Part shown: one piece after another, positions 1-7,282 of the stretch
How the letters are laid out: every line of letters starts with the position of its first letter
Numbering within the stretch: the first letter of the stretch is position 1
NCBI GenBank assembly: GCA_018262385.1
Contig: JAGSPQ010000096.1
Location: 1 to 8,428, forward strand
Reading direction: 5' to 3'
From: Myxococcaceae bacterium
GTDB taxonomy: Bacteria; Myxococcota; Myxococcia; Myxococcales; Myxococcaceae
DNA length: 8,428 nucleotides
Notes under the pieces: generated by a model
The model's database searches: none
What the model saw: the letters and a program-made list of their open reading frames with translations, nothing else
Told to the model about the DNA's origin: nothing
Program-made: the position numbers and the translations under genes

Positions 1-1188
1 AGCGTCTCGAACAGCACCGGGATCAAGGGCCAGGTCAAAGGCCTGGCGAACGGCAGCACCACCATCACCGCCACCTTCGGCAGCTTCGTCGCGACCGGGG
101 CGGTGACCGTCAGCCCGCCGGTGGTGGTGGCGCTGAACGTCGACCCCTCGATCCTGCGGCTGCCGATCGGCCTCTACGAGTACGTCGACGCGACCACCGT
201 GATGAGCGACGGCTCGTCCGAGAGCGTGAGCGGCTCGGTCACCTGGACCTCGACCGCCCCCGGGGTCGCCGACGTGCAGGTCTACCAGGGCCAGTACGCC
301 TACGTGATCGCCGCCAGCGCCGGGTCGACGGTGATCAAGGCGACCCATGCGAACGGGATGTCGGCGACGATCGCGGTCACCGTCACCAACGCCAGCATCA
401 CCAGCGTCGAGATCGGGCCGGCGCAGCCGAAGCTGCCGGTGGGCGGCAAGCTCGACCTGACCGCGATCGGGGTCTTCAGCGACTTCTCGACCTCGAACCT
501 CAAGTACAGCGCGGCCTGGAGCTCGTCGAACCCGCTGGTCGCGTCGGTCGGCAACAGCGACTACACCAAGGGGGCGCTGACCGCGCTGTCGCCCGGCACC
601 ACCACCATCACCGCCAACTACGACGGGATCATCGGCACCACGGTGGTGACGGTCAGCTCGGCGACGCTGATGACGATCCAGGTGACGCCGTTCAGCCCGA
701 GGCTGCCGGTCGGGTTCGAGACCTACCTGCAGGCGACCGGGATCTACACCGACAACAGCACCCAGGACCTGACCTACGAGGCCTCGTGGAGCACCAGCGC
801 CAGCACCCTCGGCTCGATCTCGTACTACGGGCGCTTCACCCCGGTCGCGGCGGGGACGGTGACCATCTCGGCGCACTACGCGGGCGTCACCGGGACCAAC
901 GCGATCACCGTCAGCTCGGCGACGCTGACGTCGATCACCCTCACTCCGGGCACCGCCAGCGTCGCGGTGCAGGCGACGAAGCAGTTCGCCGCGAGCGGCA
1001 ACTTCTCGGACGGCACGACGATGGATGTCACCCCGTACGTCACCTGGTTCGCCGGCAACACCGTGACCGCCAACGTGAGCAACGCGTGGCCGAAGCAGGG
1101 TGAGGCGAAGGGCCTCGGGGTCGGCACCACCACGATCACCGCGGTGCGCGGGTCGGTGACCGCGACCGCCCAGCTGCAGGTTCAGTGA
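1..1188 (+). CDS. BIG2 (bacterial Ig-like) tandem-repeat protein, 3' part; 5' end outside window
   Basis: The frame is open from base 1 to a TGA at 1186-1188, so only the last 395 residues are visible and the true start lies upstream (the GTG at 103 is internal to a domain). The fragment holds the tail of one BIG2 domain and then four full units of about 83-88 residues, at nt 130-393, 403-663, 673-921 and 928-1185. Each unit shows the family pattern: an opening strand such as SITLTPGTASVAV, a central FSDGTT/VTW-type stretch, a GTTTITA turn and a closing VTVSSA strand. No membrane anchor, sorting signal or catalytic motif follows the last repeat; the protein ends in LQVQ. BIG2 domains occur mainly in exported adhesins and cell-surface or extracellular proteins, so a surface role is inferred. 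The gene converges on the urease operon and is probably unrelated to it. Domain class confident; specific function unknown. Confidence 0.85.
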   Translation, partial: SVSNSTGIKGQVKGLANGSTTITATFGSFVATGAVTVSPPVVVALNVDPSILRLPIGLYEYVDATTVMSDGSSESVSGSVTWTSTAPGVADVQVYQGQYAYVIAASAGSTVIKATHANGMSATIAVTVTNASITSVEIGPAQPKLPVGGKLDLTAIGVFSDFSTSNLKYSAAWSSSNPLVASVGNSDYTKGALTALSPGTTTITANYDGIIGTTVVTVSSATLMTIQVTPFSPRLPVGFETYLQATGIYTDNSTQDLTYEASWSTSASTLGSISYYGRFTPVAAGTVTISAHYAGVTGTNAITVSSATLTSITLTPGTASVAVQATKQFAASGNFSDGTTMDVTPYVTWFAGNTVTANVSNAWPKQGEAKGLGVGTTTITAVRGSVTATAQLQVQ

Positions 1189-1196
1189 GCGGACGA

Positions 1197-1337
1197 CTTC
1201 CCGGAGGTGAACGAAGCACAGGCACGCACGAGCGGCACGAGGCAGAGGGCAGCGGTCCCGACGCAGCACCTTCCCCGAGGTGAAAACCAGCGAAGGACCG
1301 CAGCACAGAGCAGGCTTCTTCCAGGAGGTGCACGAAC
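1197..1337 (+). repeat. Three degenerate copies of a GAGGTG-centred motif in the intergenic region
   Basis: The gap between the BIG2 gene and ureG (1189-1398) carries three similar elements starting at 1197, 1270 and 1318. They share CTTCC-n2-GAGGTG, followed by an A/C-rich stretch with GAA or GCGAA. Two contain GGAGGTG, and the last reads AGGAGGTG, a perfect Shine-Dalgarno-like octamer, but none is followed by a credible reading frame. Spacing is uneven (73 and 48 bases). They could be decayed repeats, processing sites in the 3' region of the BIG2 transcript, or chance. Apart from these and the hairpin at 1370-1391, I see no gene in this gap. Confidence 0.3.
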
Positions 1338-1369
1338 GAGGAACTCAACGCAGGGACAACTGGCGAAGA

Positions 1370-1391
1370 GGGCGCATGGGCCGGTGCGCCC
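1370..1391 (-). terminator. Putative terminator hairpin for the urease operon
   Basis: GGGCGCA at 1370-1376 pairs perfectly with TGCGCCC at 1385-1391, giving a 7-bp stem with an 8-base loop. It sits 7 bases past the ureG stop codon. Read on the minus strand the stem is followed by TCTTC, a poor U-tract, so intrinsic termination would be weak and Rho may help. On the plus strand the stem is followed by GCTTCAATC, so it could also work weakly for the converging BIG2 gene. The call rests on the stem and its position between convergent genes. Confidence 0.4.
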
Positions 1392-1398
1392 GCTTCAA

Positions 1399-2115
1399 TC
1401 AGCGGGAAGGGTGGTGATGCGCCGCGGCGCGCGCCGCGACCACGTGCGAGGCGATCAGGTCGACGCCGACCCCGTTCGTCACCTGGGCGAACACGGTGGC
1501 TCCCTCTCCCCGCATCTTCTTCGCGTCGCGCTCCATCACCTCGAGGTTCGCTCCGACGTACGGCGCCAGGTCGGTCTTGTTGATCACCAGCAGGTCCGAC
1601 TGGGTGATGCCGGGGCCGCCCTTGCGCGGCACCTTGTCTCCGCCCGCCACGTCGATCACGTAGATCGTGTAGTCGACCAGCTCGCGGCTGTACTGGGCGG
1701 CGAGGTTGTCTCCGCCGCTCTCGACCATCAGCAGCTGCGGATTCACCGCGCGCATCAGCTCGTCGAGGGCCAGCAGGTTGGGGGTGATGTCCTCGCGGAT
1801 CGCCGCGTGCGGACAGCCGCCGGTCTCGACCGCGCGGATCCGCTCGCTCGGCAGCGCCTGGTTCCGCACCAGGAACTCGGCGTCTTCGCGGGTGAAGATG
1901 TCGTTGGTCACCACCCCCAGGCTCAGCGTGTCCCGCAGCGCCCGGCACAGCGCCAGCACCAGCGCGGTCTTGCCGCTGCCGACCGGCCCGCCGATGCCGA
2001 TGGTGAACGCGCGCTGGCGGTAGTCGCGGGGCAGCGGCTTCTCGCGCTCGTGAAACACGCCCTGCGCAATCGGCGGGTGCTCGTGCTCGCCCAGTCCATC
2101 GTGGTCGTGGCGCAT
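1399..2115 (-). CDS. ureG: Urease accessory GTPase UreG
   Basis: This 238-residue protein is the SIMIBI-class GTPase that couples GTP hydrolysis to nickel delivery into apo-urease, in complex with UreD and UreF in the cytoplasm. Visible motifs: P-loop GPVGSGKT at residues 43-50, [15 protein letters not shown] at 68-82, the nickel-binding CPH at 101-103, ESGGDNL at 132-138 and the guanine-specificity motif NKTD at 179-182. The ATG at 2115 is chosen because AAGGAG (2122-2127) lies 6 bases upstream; the frame is open 30 codons further, but that stretch overlaps ureF and has no UreG character. The gene starts 14 bases after the ureF stop and is last in the operon. Both ends are histidine-rich (H3, H5, H11, H13 and H233-235), which may provide nickel storage where no UreE is encoded; that role is inferred. 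Confidence 0.96.
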   Translation of the reverse strand: MRHDHDGLGEHEHPPIAQGVFHEREKPLPRDYRQRAFTIGIGGPVGSGKTALVLALCRALRDTLSLGVVTNDIFTREDAEFLVRNQALPSERIRAVETGGCPHAAIREDITPNLLALDELMRAVNPQLLMVESGGDNLAAQYSRELVDYTIYVIDVAGGDKVPRKGGPGITQSDLLVINKTDLAPYVGANLEVMERDAKKMRGEGATVFAQVTNGVGVDLIASHVVAARAAAHHHPSR

Positions 2116-2121
2116 CGGGTG

Positions 2122-2127
2122 CTCCTT
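2122..2127 (-). promoter_or_regulatory. ureG ribosome binding site
   Basis: AAGGAG on the minus strand, 6 bases upstream of the ATG at 2113-2115. It fixes the ureG start and excludes the 30-codon upstream extension of the frame. It overlaps the last codons of ureF. Confidence 0.7.
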
Positions 2128-2129
2128 CT

Positions 2130-2756
2130 TCAGGATTGGAACAGGCGCGAATACAGCCGGTCCTGGGTGGTCTGGGCGGTGTCGAGCAGCGGAGCGGGGA
2201 CGCACGCGTCCGCCGCGGTGAGGCCCCCGGTGGCGGCCAGCGCCTCGTCGAGCAGCGGGTGCAGCGCGTAGAGCAGCCGCTGGGCCGCGAGCGGGCCGAG
2301 CACGCCCAGCCGCACCGAGGCAGACAGCGCGCTGCGCACCGCTCCGAAGAGGAACAGCTGGCGGGCGTCCTCGAGGCCGATCGCGGCGATCGCCAGCGCC
2401 GCCCCGCTCGCCACCGCGACGTGGGCGAAGGGCAGGGGGGGCGCCGCCACCCCGAAGGTGGCCTCGGCCGCGAGGAGGAACGCCCGGCCCTGGGCCCGGC
2501 TGGCACGGTTGGCCACGTGGTTGGAGAGAAACACGTCGCAGGCCCGATCGGCGGCGGCCGGATCGCCCCCGTGCGCGTCGTGGAGGAACGGCAGCGCGCC
2601 CAGCGCGGTGTGCCAGACCAGCTCGCGCAGGCGCACGGTGAGCGCCTCTTCCCCGCTCAGCAACCCCAGCTGCCGCAGCGCCTCGAACCCGAACGAGTGG
2701 GCGAACGCTCCGGCGGGGAACGCGGAGTCGGCGAGCTGAAGCAGGCGCGAGTCCAC
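2130..2756 (-). CDS. ureF: Urease accessory protein UreF
   Basis: UreF is an all-helical protein that bridges UreD and UreG in the urease activation complex and acts as a fidelity or GTPase-gating factor. The predicted protein has 208 residues, slightly short but within family range. The N-terminal signature [19 protein letters not shown] (residues 7-25) and the C-terminal [10 protein letters not shown] are typical of UreF, with the hydrophobic, alanine/leucine-rich helices expected between them. The start is taken as GTG at 2754-2756, giving [11 protein letters not shown]; no ATG is available nearby and there is no clear Shine-Dalgarno, so initiation is probably coupled to termination of ureC, whose stop lies 8 bases upstream. 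The frame remains open far into ureC, but that stretch is low-complexity R/G/A-rich and is not part of UreF. Function is confident; the exact start codon is less so. Confidence 0.92.
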   Translation of the reverse strand: MDSRLLQLADSAFPAGAFAHSFGFEALRQLGLLSGEEALTVRLRELVWHTALGALPFLHDAHGGDPAAADRACDVFLSNHVANRASRAQGRAFLLAAEATFGVAAPPLPFAHVAVASGAALAIAAIGLEDARQLFLFGAVRSALSASVRLGVLGPLAAQRLLYALHPLLDEALAATGGLTAADACVPAPLLDTAQTTQDRLYSRLFQS

Positions 2757-2764
2757 CGGGTGGC

Positions 2765-4471
2765 TCAGAACAGGAAGTAGCGCTGCGCCAGCGGCAGCAC
2801 CGCCGCCGGCGCGCAGGTGAGCAGCTGGCCGTCGGCGCGCACCTGGTAGGTCTCGGGGTCGACCTCGATCTGCGGCAGCGCGTCGTTGAGCTTCATGTCC
2901 CGCTTGGTGAGGCCGCGGCAGCCCTTCACCGCCACCACCGTCTTCTCCAGGCCGTACCGGGCGCCGACCCCCGCGGCGAGCGCGTCCCGCGAGACGAAGG
3001 CGAGGCTGGTGCGGGCGGCGGCGTGGCCGAAGGCGCCGAACATCGGCCGCATCGCCACCGGCTCGGGAGTCGGAATCGAGGCGTTGGCGTCCCCCATCTG
3101 CGCCCAGGCGATGAAGCCCCCCTTGATCACCAGCTCGGGCTTCACCCCGAAGAAGGCGGGGTGCCACAGCACGATGTCCGCCAGCTTGCCGGCCTCGAGC
3201 GAGCCCACCTCGGCCGCGATGCCGTGGGCGATCGCCGGGTTGATGGTGTACTTCGCGACGTAGCGGCGGATGCGCAGGTTGTCGGCGGTCTGCTCCCCGG
3301 CCAGCGGCCCGCGCTGCAGCTTCATCTTGTGGGCGGTCTGCCAGGTGCGGATGATCACCTCTCCGCCCCGGCCCATCGCCTGGCTGTCGCTCGACATCAT
3401 CGAGATCGCGCCGAGGTCGTGGAGGATGTCCTCGGCGGCGATCGTCTCTTGGCGGATCCGGCTCTCGGCGAACGCCACGTCCTCGGGAAGGCGCGGATCG
3501 AGGTGGTGGCAGACCATCAGCATGTCGAGGTGCTCATCGAGCGTGTTGACGGTGAACGGCCGGGTCGGGTTGGTCGAGCTGGGCAGCACGTGCGGCACCG
3601 AGCAGACCTTGATGATGTCCGGCGCGTGACCGCCGCCCGCGCCTTCCGAGTGGTAGGTGTGAATCGTCCGGCCCTTGAAGGCGGCGATCGAGTCGTCGAC
3701 GAAGCCCGACTCGTTGAGGGTGTCGGTGTGGATGGTGATCTGCACGTCGCGCAGCTCGGCGACGGCGAGGGCGGCGTCGATCGCGGCGGGGGTGGTGCCC
3801 CAGTCTTCGTGGAGCTTCAAGCCCATCGCTCCGGCTTCGAGCTGCTCGAGCAGGCCCTCGGGCTTGCTGCTGTTGCCCTTGCCGGTCAGCCCGAGGTTGA
3901 TCGGCATCCCATCCATCGCCTGCAGCATCAGCCGCAGGTGCTCGGGGCCCGGGGTGCAGGTGGTCGCGCGGGTGCCGTGGGCCGGGCCGGTGCCGCCGCC
4001 GATCATCGTGGTGATCCCGCTGGCGAGCGCGACGTTGACCAGCTGGGGGGTGATGAAGTGCACGTGGCTGTCGATCCCGCCCGCGGTGGCGATCATCCCC
4101 TCGCCGGCGATCGCCTCGGTGCCGACGCCGATCGTCATCCCCGGCGTCACCCCCGCCATCACGTCCGGGTTTCCCGCCTTGCCGATCGCGACGATCCGCC
4201 CGTGCTTGATCCCGATGTCGGCTTTGACGATCCCGGTCCAGTCGAGGATCACCGCGTTGGTGATCACCACGTCGAGCACGTCGGCGACGCCGCTGGCCTG
4301 GCCCATGCCGTCGCGCAGCACCTTGCCTCCGCCGAACTTGCACTCGTCTCCGTAGACGGTGAAGTCGCGCTCGATCCCGGCGATCAGCCCGGTGTCGCCG
4401 AGCCGGATCGTGTCGCCGGTGGTCGGCCCGAAGATGTCGGCGTAGTGGGCGCGCTTCATCCGGTGGCTCAC
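2765..4471 (-). CDS. ureC: Urease alpha subunit UreC (EC 3.5.1.5)
   Basis: Catalytic subunit of nickel urease, which hydrolyses urea to ammonia and carbamate. The 568-residue length is normal for UreC. All expected active-site residues are present (window numbering, +2 relative to Klebsiella): H136 and H138 in DSHVHF, carbamylated K219 with H221 in GLKLHED, H248 in TIHTD, H274 in [15 protein letters not shown], flap C321 with catalytic H322 in VCHHLD, and D362 in [10 protein letters not shown] chose the GTG at 4469-4471 rather than the ATG at 4457-4459 because GGGAGG lies 6 bases before it, it overlaps the ureAB stop as GTGA, and it gives the usual M-S-x-x-M N-terminus and length. The start [14 protein letters not shown] and [11 protein letters not shown] resemble plant-type ureases. 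Probably fully active and translationally coupled to ureAB. Confidence 0.98.
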   Translation of the reverse strand: MSHRMKRAHYADIFGPTTGDTIRLGDTGLIAGIERDFTVYGDECKFGGGKVLRDGMGQASGVADVLDVVITNAVILDWTGIVKADIGIKHGRIVAIGKAGNPDVMAGVTPGMTIGVGTEAIAGEGMIATAGGIDSHVHFITPQLVNVALASGITTMIGGGTGPAHGTRATTCTPGPEHLRLMLQAMDGMPINLGLTGKGNSSKPEGLLEQLEAGAMGLKLHEDWGTTPAAIDAALAVAELRDVQITIHTDTLNESGFVDDSIAAFKGRTIHTYHSEGAGGGHAPDIIKVCSVPHVLPSSTNPTRPFTVNTLDEHLDMLMVCHHLDPRLPEDVAFAESRIRQETIAAEDILHDLGAISMMSSDSQAMGRGGEVIIRTWQTAHKMKLQRGPLAGEQTADNLRIRRYVAKYTINPAIAHGIAAEVGSLEAGKLADIVLWHPAFFGVKPELVIKGGFIAWAQMGDANASIPTPEPVAMRPMFGAFGHAAARTSLAFVSRDALAAGVGARYGLEKTVVAVKGCRGLTKRDMKLNDALPQIEVDPETYQVRADGQLLTCAPAAVLPLAQRYFLF

Positions 4472-5223
4472 GGGGTGCCTCCCGGCTCGAAGCCCTTGCT
4501 CGAAAGCCGCGCGCGCACCGCGTCCGGATCGTCGGTAGGCCCGTCGATGATCGCGTTGCCGCCGTAGACCCGCTTTCGCCCGGCGATCTCGACCAGGGGG
4601 ATCGTCTTCGCCTCGCCCGGCTCGAAGCGCACCGCGGTGCCGGCGGGGATGTCGAGCCGCATCCCGAGCGCGGCGAGCCGATCGAAGCGCAGCGCCCGGT
4701 TGGTCTCGAGGAAGGGGTAGTGGCTGCCGACCTGGATCGGGCGATCGCCGGTGTGGGTGACGCGCAGCGAGATCGCGCGCCGGCCGGCGTTCAGCTCGAT
4801 CTCCCCCGGCGCGATCCCGTACGCGCCCGGGACGTCGGCGGCCGGCACTTCCGCGAACAGCGCGTTGGCGGGGACGGGCAGGAAGCTGGCGTAGAGCGCG
4901 AGCGCCAGATCGCCGTACTCGGCCGCGATCGGCTGGTGCACGGTGACCAGCTTCGAGCCGTCGGGAAAGGTCCCCTCGACCTGGACCTGGTCGATCAGCC
5001 CGGGCACTCCGTCCATCACGTTGCGCCGGCCCAGCAGCCGCTTGCCCAGATCCATCAGCTCGGCGACCCGGCGGCCGTCGCGGATCCACTCCAGCAGCAC
5101 GGTGGCGATCAGCGCGATCGCCTCGGGGTGGTTGAGCCGGACCCCGCGGGCGAGCCGCTTCTGGGCGAGGAAGCCCGCCTGGTGCAGCGAGAGCTTGTCG
5201 AACTCCTGGGGGGTCAGTCGCAC
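4468..5223 (-). CDS. ureAB: Fused urease gamma-beta subunit (UreA-UreB)
   Basis: One 251-residue chain carries both small urease subunits. Residues 1-100 are the gamma (UreA) domain, with [18 protein letters not shown] at 14-31 and [14 protein letters not shown] at 86-99. Residues 101-137 form a linker containing [17 protein letters not shown]. Residues 138-232 are the beta (UreB) domain, with [24 protein letters not shown] and [18 protein letters not shown], followed by a short RLSSKGF tail. The chain assembles with UreC as the trimer-of-(gamma-beta)-alpha core. Fusions occur in Helicobacter, and as part of a single chain in plants and fungi; linker and tail here look closest to the plant arrangement from memory. 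The GTG at 5223 gives the standard MxLTPxE N-terminus; there is no strong Shine-Dalgarno and the ureD stop is 9 bases upstream. SHYPF has proline where SHYHF is usual. Confidence 0.95.
   Translation of the reverse strand: MRLTPQEFDKLSLHQAGFLAQKRLARGVRLNHPEAIALIATVLLEWIRDGRRVAELMDLGKRLLGRRNVMDGVPGLIDQVQVEGTFPDGSKLVTVHQPIAAEYGDLALALYASFLPVPANALFAEVPAADVPGAYGIAPGEIELNAGRRAISLRVTHTGDRPIQVGSHYPFLETNRALRFDRLAALGMRLDIPAGTAVRFEPGEAKTIPLVEIAGRKRVYGGNAIIDGPTDDPDAVRARLSSKGFEPGGTP
4478..4483 (-). promoter_or_regulatory. ureC ribosome binding site supporting a GTG start
   Basis: GGGAGG on the minus strand, 6 bases before GTG (4471-4469). The same site is 18 bases from the in-frame ATG at 4459, too far for efficient use. 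It lies inside the last codons of ureAB, so ureC initiation is likely coupled to ureAB termination. Confidence 0.65.
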
Positions 5224-5232
5224 GGCCTGCGA

Positions 5233-6033
5233 CTACCACTTCCGTTCGAGCGGATCATCGCCCAGCAGCTCGGGCAGCAGCGGCTGCAGTAACCCGCGGG
5301 TAACGTGGGCGAGCGCCTCCATCGAGCCGGCGGCGATCCGCACCACCAGCCCCCACGGCCAGCGGCTGCAGACGACCAGCGGGCGGCCGTCGGCGCGCTG
5401 CAGCGCCACCGCGTTGATCTGCCCCTCCACCCGATCGCAGGCGGCTTCCAGTGGCCGGCCCGCCAGCACCACGGTGGAGAAGGCGTCGAACGGGGACAGC
5501 CGCGGCGGCAGCGCTCCGTGCGCGGGCGAGAGCACCAGCGCGTCGGTGAAGCAGGGGGCGCCGTCGATCGCCAGCTCGAGCTTCATCGCCAGGTGCTCGA
5601 AGGCCCAGCGCTCTCCGGCCGCGACCCGGCCGGCGGTGCACGCGTCGACGCACACCAGGCGGGCCGAGGGGGCGAGCTGAAACGACTGCCGCTGGGTCAG
5701 CCGGGCGCCCGCGAAGCACACCACCGGATCCGGCCAGCAGACGAGGGTGGCGTGCTCGGCCACCCGGGCTTCGAGGGTGAAGCGGCTCTGGGTGGCGCGG
5801 TACACCTTGCTCGCCGCCTGGGACGAGAGGAACAGGCTCGCCCCGGATCGGACCTCGATGTCCAGCTCCAGCGCGTCGTCGCCGACGAAGCCGCCGCCGT
5901 AGGTCGACTGGAAGACCCACGCCGCGTGGCCGTGGTTGCGCGGCGCGAGCCACTTGAGCGGAGTGTGGGCGTGCGCGGCGACCACCGCCGACCTGCCGGC
6001 CACCTGCTCGATCGCCAGCGTCGACGCATTCAT
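5233..6033 (-). CDS. ureD: Urease accessory protein UreD (UreH family)
   Basis: UreD is the scaffold that binds apo-urease directly and, with UreF and UreG, opens the route for nickel and CO2 to the active site. The 266-residue protein shows the family landmarks in order: [11 protein letters not shown] at 43-53, [13 protein letters not shown] at 67-79, [15 protein letters not shown] at 100-114, [13 protein letters not shown] at 133-145 and the terminal GDDPLERKW. The ATG at 6031-6033 is supported by GGGAGGAG (6036-6043) just upstream. It is the first gene of the urease operon and ends 9 bases before ureAB. The 105-base gap before it is the natural place for an operon promoter. No truncation or frameshift is visible. 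Confidence 0.95.
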   Translation of the reverse strand: MNASTLAIEQVAGRSAVVAAHAHTPLKWLAPRNHGHAAWVFQSTYGGGFVGDDALELDIEVRSGASLFLSSQAASKVYRATQSRFTLEARVAEHATLVCWPDPVVCFAGARLTQRQSFQLAPSARLVCVDACTAGRVAAGERWAFEHLAMKLELAIDGAPCFTDALVLSPAHGALPPRLSPFDAFSTVVLAGRPLEAACDRVEGQINAVALQRADGRPLVVCSRWPWGLVVRIAAGSMEALAHVTRGLLQPLLPELLGDDPLERKW

Positions 6034-6035
6034 TG

Positions 6036-6043
6036 CTCCTCCC
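6036..6043 (-). promoter_or_regulatory. ureD ribosome binding site
   Basis: GGGAGGAG on the minus strand ends 2 bases before the ureD ATG; its GGGAGG core is 4 bases away. It is the strongest Shine-Dalgarno-like site in the operon, fitting its position at the first urease gene. Confidence 0.6.
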
Positions 6044-6138
6044 TACAACGCCCGCGCCAAAAGGACACCGGCGGGCTGTGAACCGGGGCGATGGACCAAG
6101 ACCGGGCCGAAGGCCGTCACCCACCAGCTCGAAGCCGA

Positions 6139-6822
6139 TCAGGGCAAGGGCTTCGTGGTGATGGGCGAGGACCCCTGCACCCGATGGCGCGCGCGCAGCT
6201 GCAGCGCGATCGCGATCAGCCACCCGAGGACGCAGAGGGTGGCGACGCGATGGCTGGCGGGGAGGAAGACGGTCGGGCCGCCGCCGAAGAAGTACTGGCG
6301 GGCGTAGAGCCCGAACCCGATCAGCACCCAGAGGAAGGCGAGCCCGCCGAGCAGCGCCAGCCGGTGGGTCCGGCGATCGCGCGCCAGCCCGACGAGGGAA
6401 AGGACGAAGGCCGCCGCCGCCGGGCCTCCCCCGGTGAACACCGCCGCGGCGTGCAGTTGGTACGAGACGGTGGGCGGAGTCAGCGGCACCGCCACCAGGC
6501 CGATCAACGACAGGGTTCCGCACCCGCGGATCGCCTTGCCCAGCGTCGAGCCGGTGAACAGCCCGGGGATCGACCACCAGGTGACCCCCAGCCCGAGCGC
6601 GAGGATCACCATCGCGGTGATCATCGCCCGTGAGCCGAGCCCGTTCGGCTCGCCGTTGATCGCGATCGGGCCGAGCAGGTCACACAGAAAATTGCGGAGC
6701 AGATCGTGGCTGCCCGCCTGCAGGTCGAGCCAGCTGCCTCCGGGGTAGGCCGCCATCGACCCCGCGACCAGGGCGAGGAACAGCCCCACCGAGACCAGAA
6801 TCGCGTTCGCGGCGTGGCGCAC
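6139..6822 (-). CDS. Six-helix integral membrane protein, DUF998-like, function unknown
   Basis: The 227-residue protein is strongly hydrophobic, with six likely transmembrane helices at about residues 6-25, 63-85, 101-118, 124-146, 153-174 and 189-210 and a basic C-terminal tail. The loop after helix 1 contains SHDLLRNFLCDLLGPIAINGEPN, and helix 2 begins after GLGSRAM. Size, helix count and the FLCDL loop recall the DUF998 type of small membrane proteins, but I cannot confirm membership and no substrate can be named. The start is uncertain: GTG at 6820-6822 precedes helix 1 directly and lies 26 bases after the response-regulator stop, but it lacks a Shine-Dalgarno. The close spacing suggests co-transcription with the response regulator. 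It is not a recognisable urea channel (neither UreI nor UT family). Confidence 0.7.
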   Translation of the reverse strand: MRHAANAILVSVGLFLALVAGSMAAYPGGSWLDLQAGSHDLLRNFLCDLLGPIAINGEPNGLGSRAMITAMVILALGLGVTWWSIPGLFTGSTLGKAIRGCGTLSLIGLVAVPLTPPTVSYQLHAAAVFTGGGPAAAAFVLSLVGLARDRRTHRLALLGGLAFLWVLIGFGLYARQYFFGGGPTVFLPASHRVATLCVLGWLIAIALQLRARHRVQGSSPITTKPLP

Positions 6823-6848
6823 GGGCCGGACGATAGCCGGGCGGGCGC

Positions 6849-7262
6849 TCAGCGCTCCTGCTGATATTGAACCAGCAACTGGAGGATCGCCTCGACGAAG
6901 TCGTTGCGGGCGAACGGCTTCTCCAGCAGCACCACGTGGCCGAACCGGGCCGCCTCGGCGCGCACTTCCTCGTCGGGAAACGCGGTGATCACCAGGAAGG
7001 GGGTCTCGAGCCCGGCGCCGCGGGCCAGCTCGACCACCTGCAGCCCGCTCGGGCCCGGCATCCGCACGTCGGTGACGATCACGCTGAACGGCCCCTGCCG
7101 GGCGACGGTGTCGAGCAGGTCCCAGCCGCTCCCCGCTTCCTGAATCTCGCAGTGCGCCGGCTCGAGCACGTCGCTCAGCCAGGCGCGCATCTCGGGGTCG
7201 TCCTCGGCGATCAGGATCCTGACGTTCGAGAGGCTCGTCTGCGACGATTGATTTGGTTCCAT
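6849..7262 (-). CDS. Single-domain response regulator (receiver only)
   Basis: The 137-residue protein is a CheY-like receiver domain with almost nothing else. The acidic pocket is E20-D21-D22 (ILIAEDDPEM), the phospho-acceptor is D65 in VIVTDVRMPG, and the conserved T93 (VITAFPDEE) and K115 (LLEKPF) are present, so it should be phosphorylatable. A 13-residue polar tail precedes the domain and no DNA-binding or enzymatic output follows it, so it must act through protein contacts or phosphotransfer. The ATG at 7260-7262 has AAGG about 6 bases upstream. No histidine kinase is visible in the window. It is divergent from the FIST gene and followed 26 bases later by the membrane protein, which suggests a shared sensory unit. 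Confidence 0.92.
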   Translation of the reverse strand: MEPNQSSQTSLSNVRILIAEDDPEMRAWLSDVLEPAHCEIQEAGSGWDLLDTVARQGPFSVIVTDVRMPGPSGLQVVELARGAGLETPFLVITAFPDEEVRAEAARFGHVVLLEKPFARNDFVEAILQLLVQYQQER

Positions 7263-7282
7263 GACGCCTTGCCTGATTCAAT

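Noticed and set aside
2116..2205. 30-codon N-terminal extension of UreG.
   Set aside because: It overlaps ureF, is not UreG-like, and the ATG at 2115 has its own well-spaced AAGGAG.
1207..2271. Long plus-strand open frame antisense to ureG and ureF.
   Set aside because: It mirrors well-conserved UreG and UreF codons in a GC-rich genome, has low-complexity H/R/V/D composition and matches no family I recognise.
2757..3167. Upstream extension of the ureF frame into ureC.
   Set aside because: Low-complexity out-of-frame translation of ureC; UreF homology starts at the residues just after the GTG at 2756.
3023..4567. 514-residue plus-strand open frame antisense to ureC.
   Set aside because: Repetitive H/R/G/D-rich composition typical of the reverse strand of a GC-rich conserved gene; ureC on the other strand has every catalytic residue.
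4472..5239. The ureC reading frame stays open upstream across all of ureAB, suggesting an 824-residue protein.
   Set aside because: The extension is R/G/A/P-rich out-of-frame translation of ureAB, which has a clear fused UreA-UreB product in its own frame. UreC homology begins only at the GTG/ATG near 4471.
6034..6138. Possible small gene, terminator or sigma-70 promoter between the membrane protein and ureD.
   Set aside because: No credible start with a ribosome site, only a 4-bp GGCC-TTC-GGCC stem without a T-tract, and a lone TTCACA with no -10 box at suitable spacing. Only the sigma-54-like element was worth listing.
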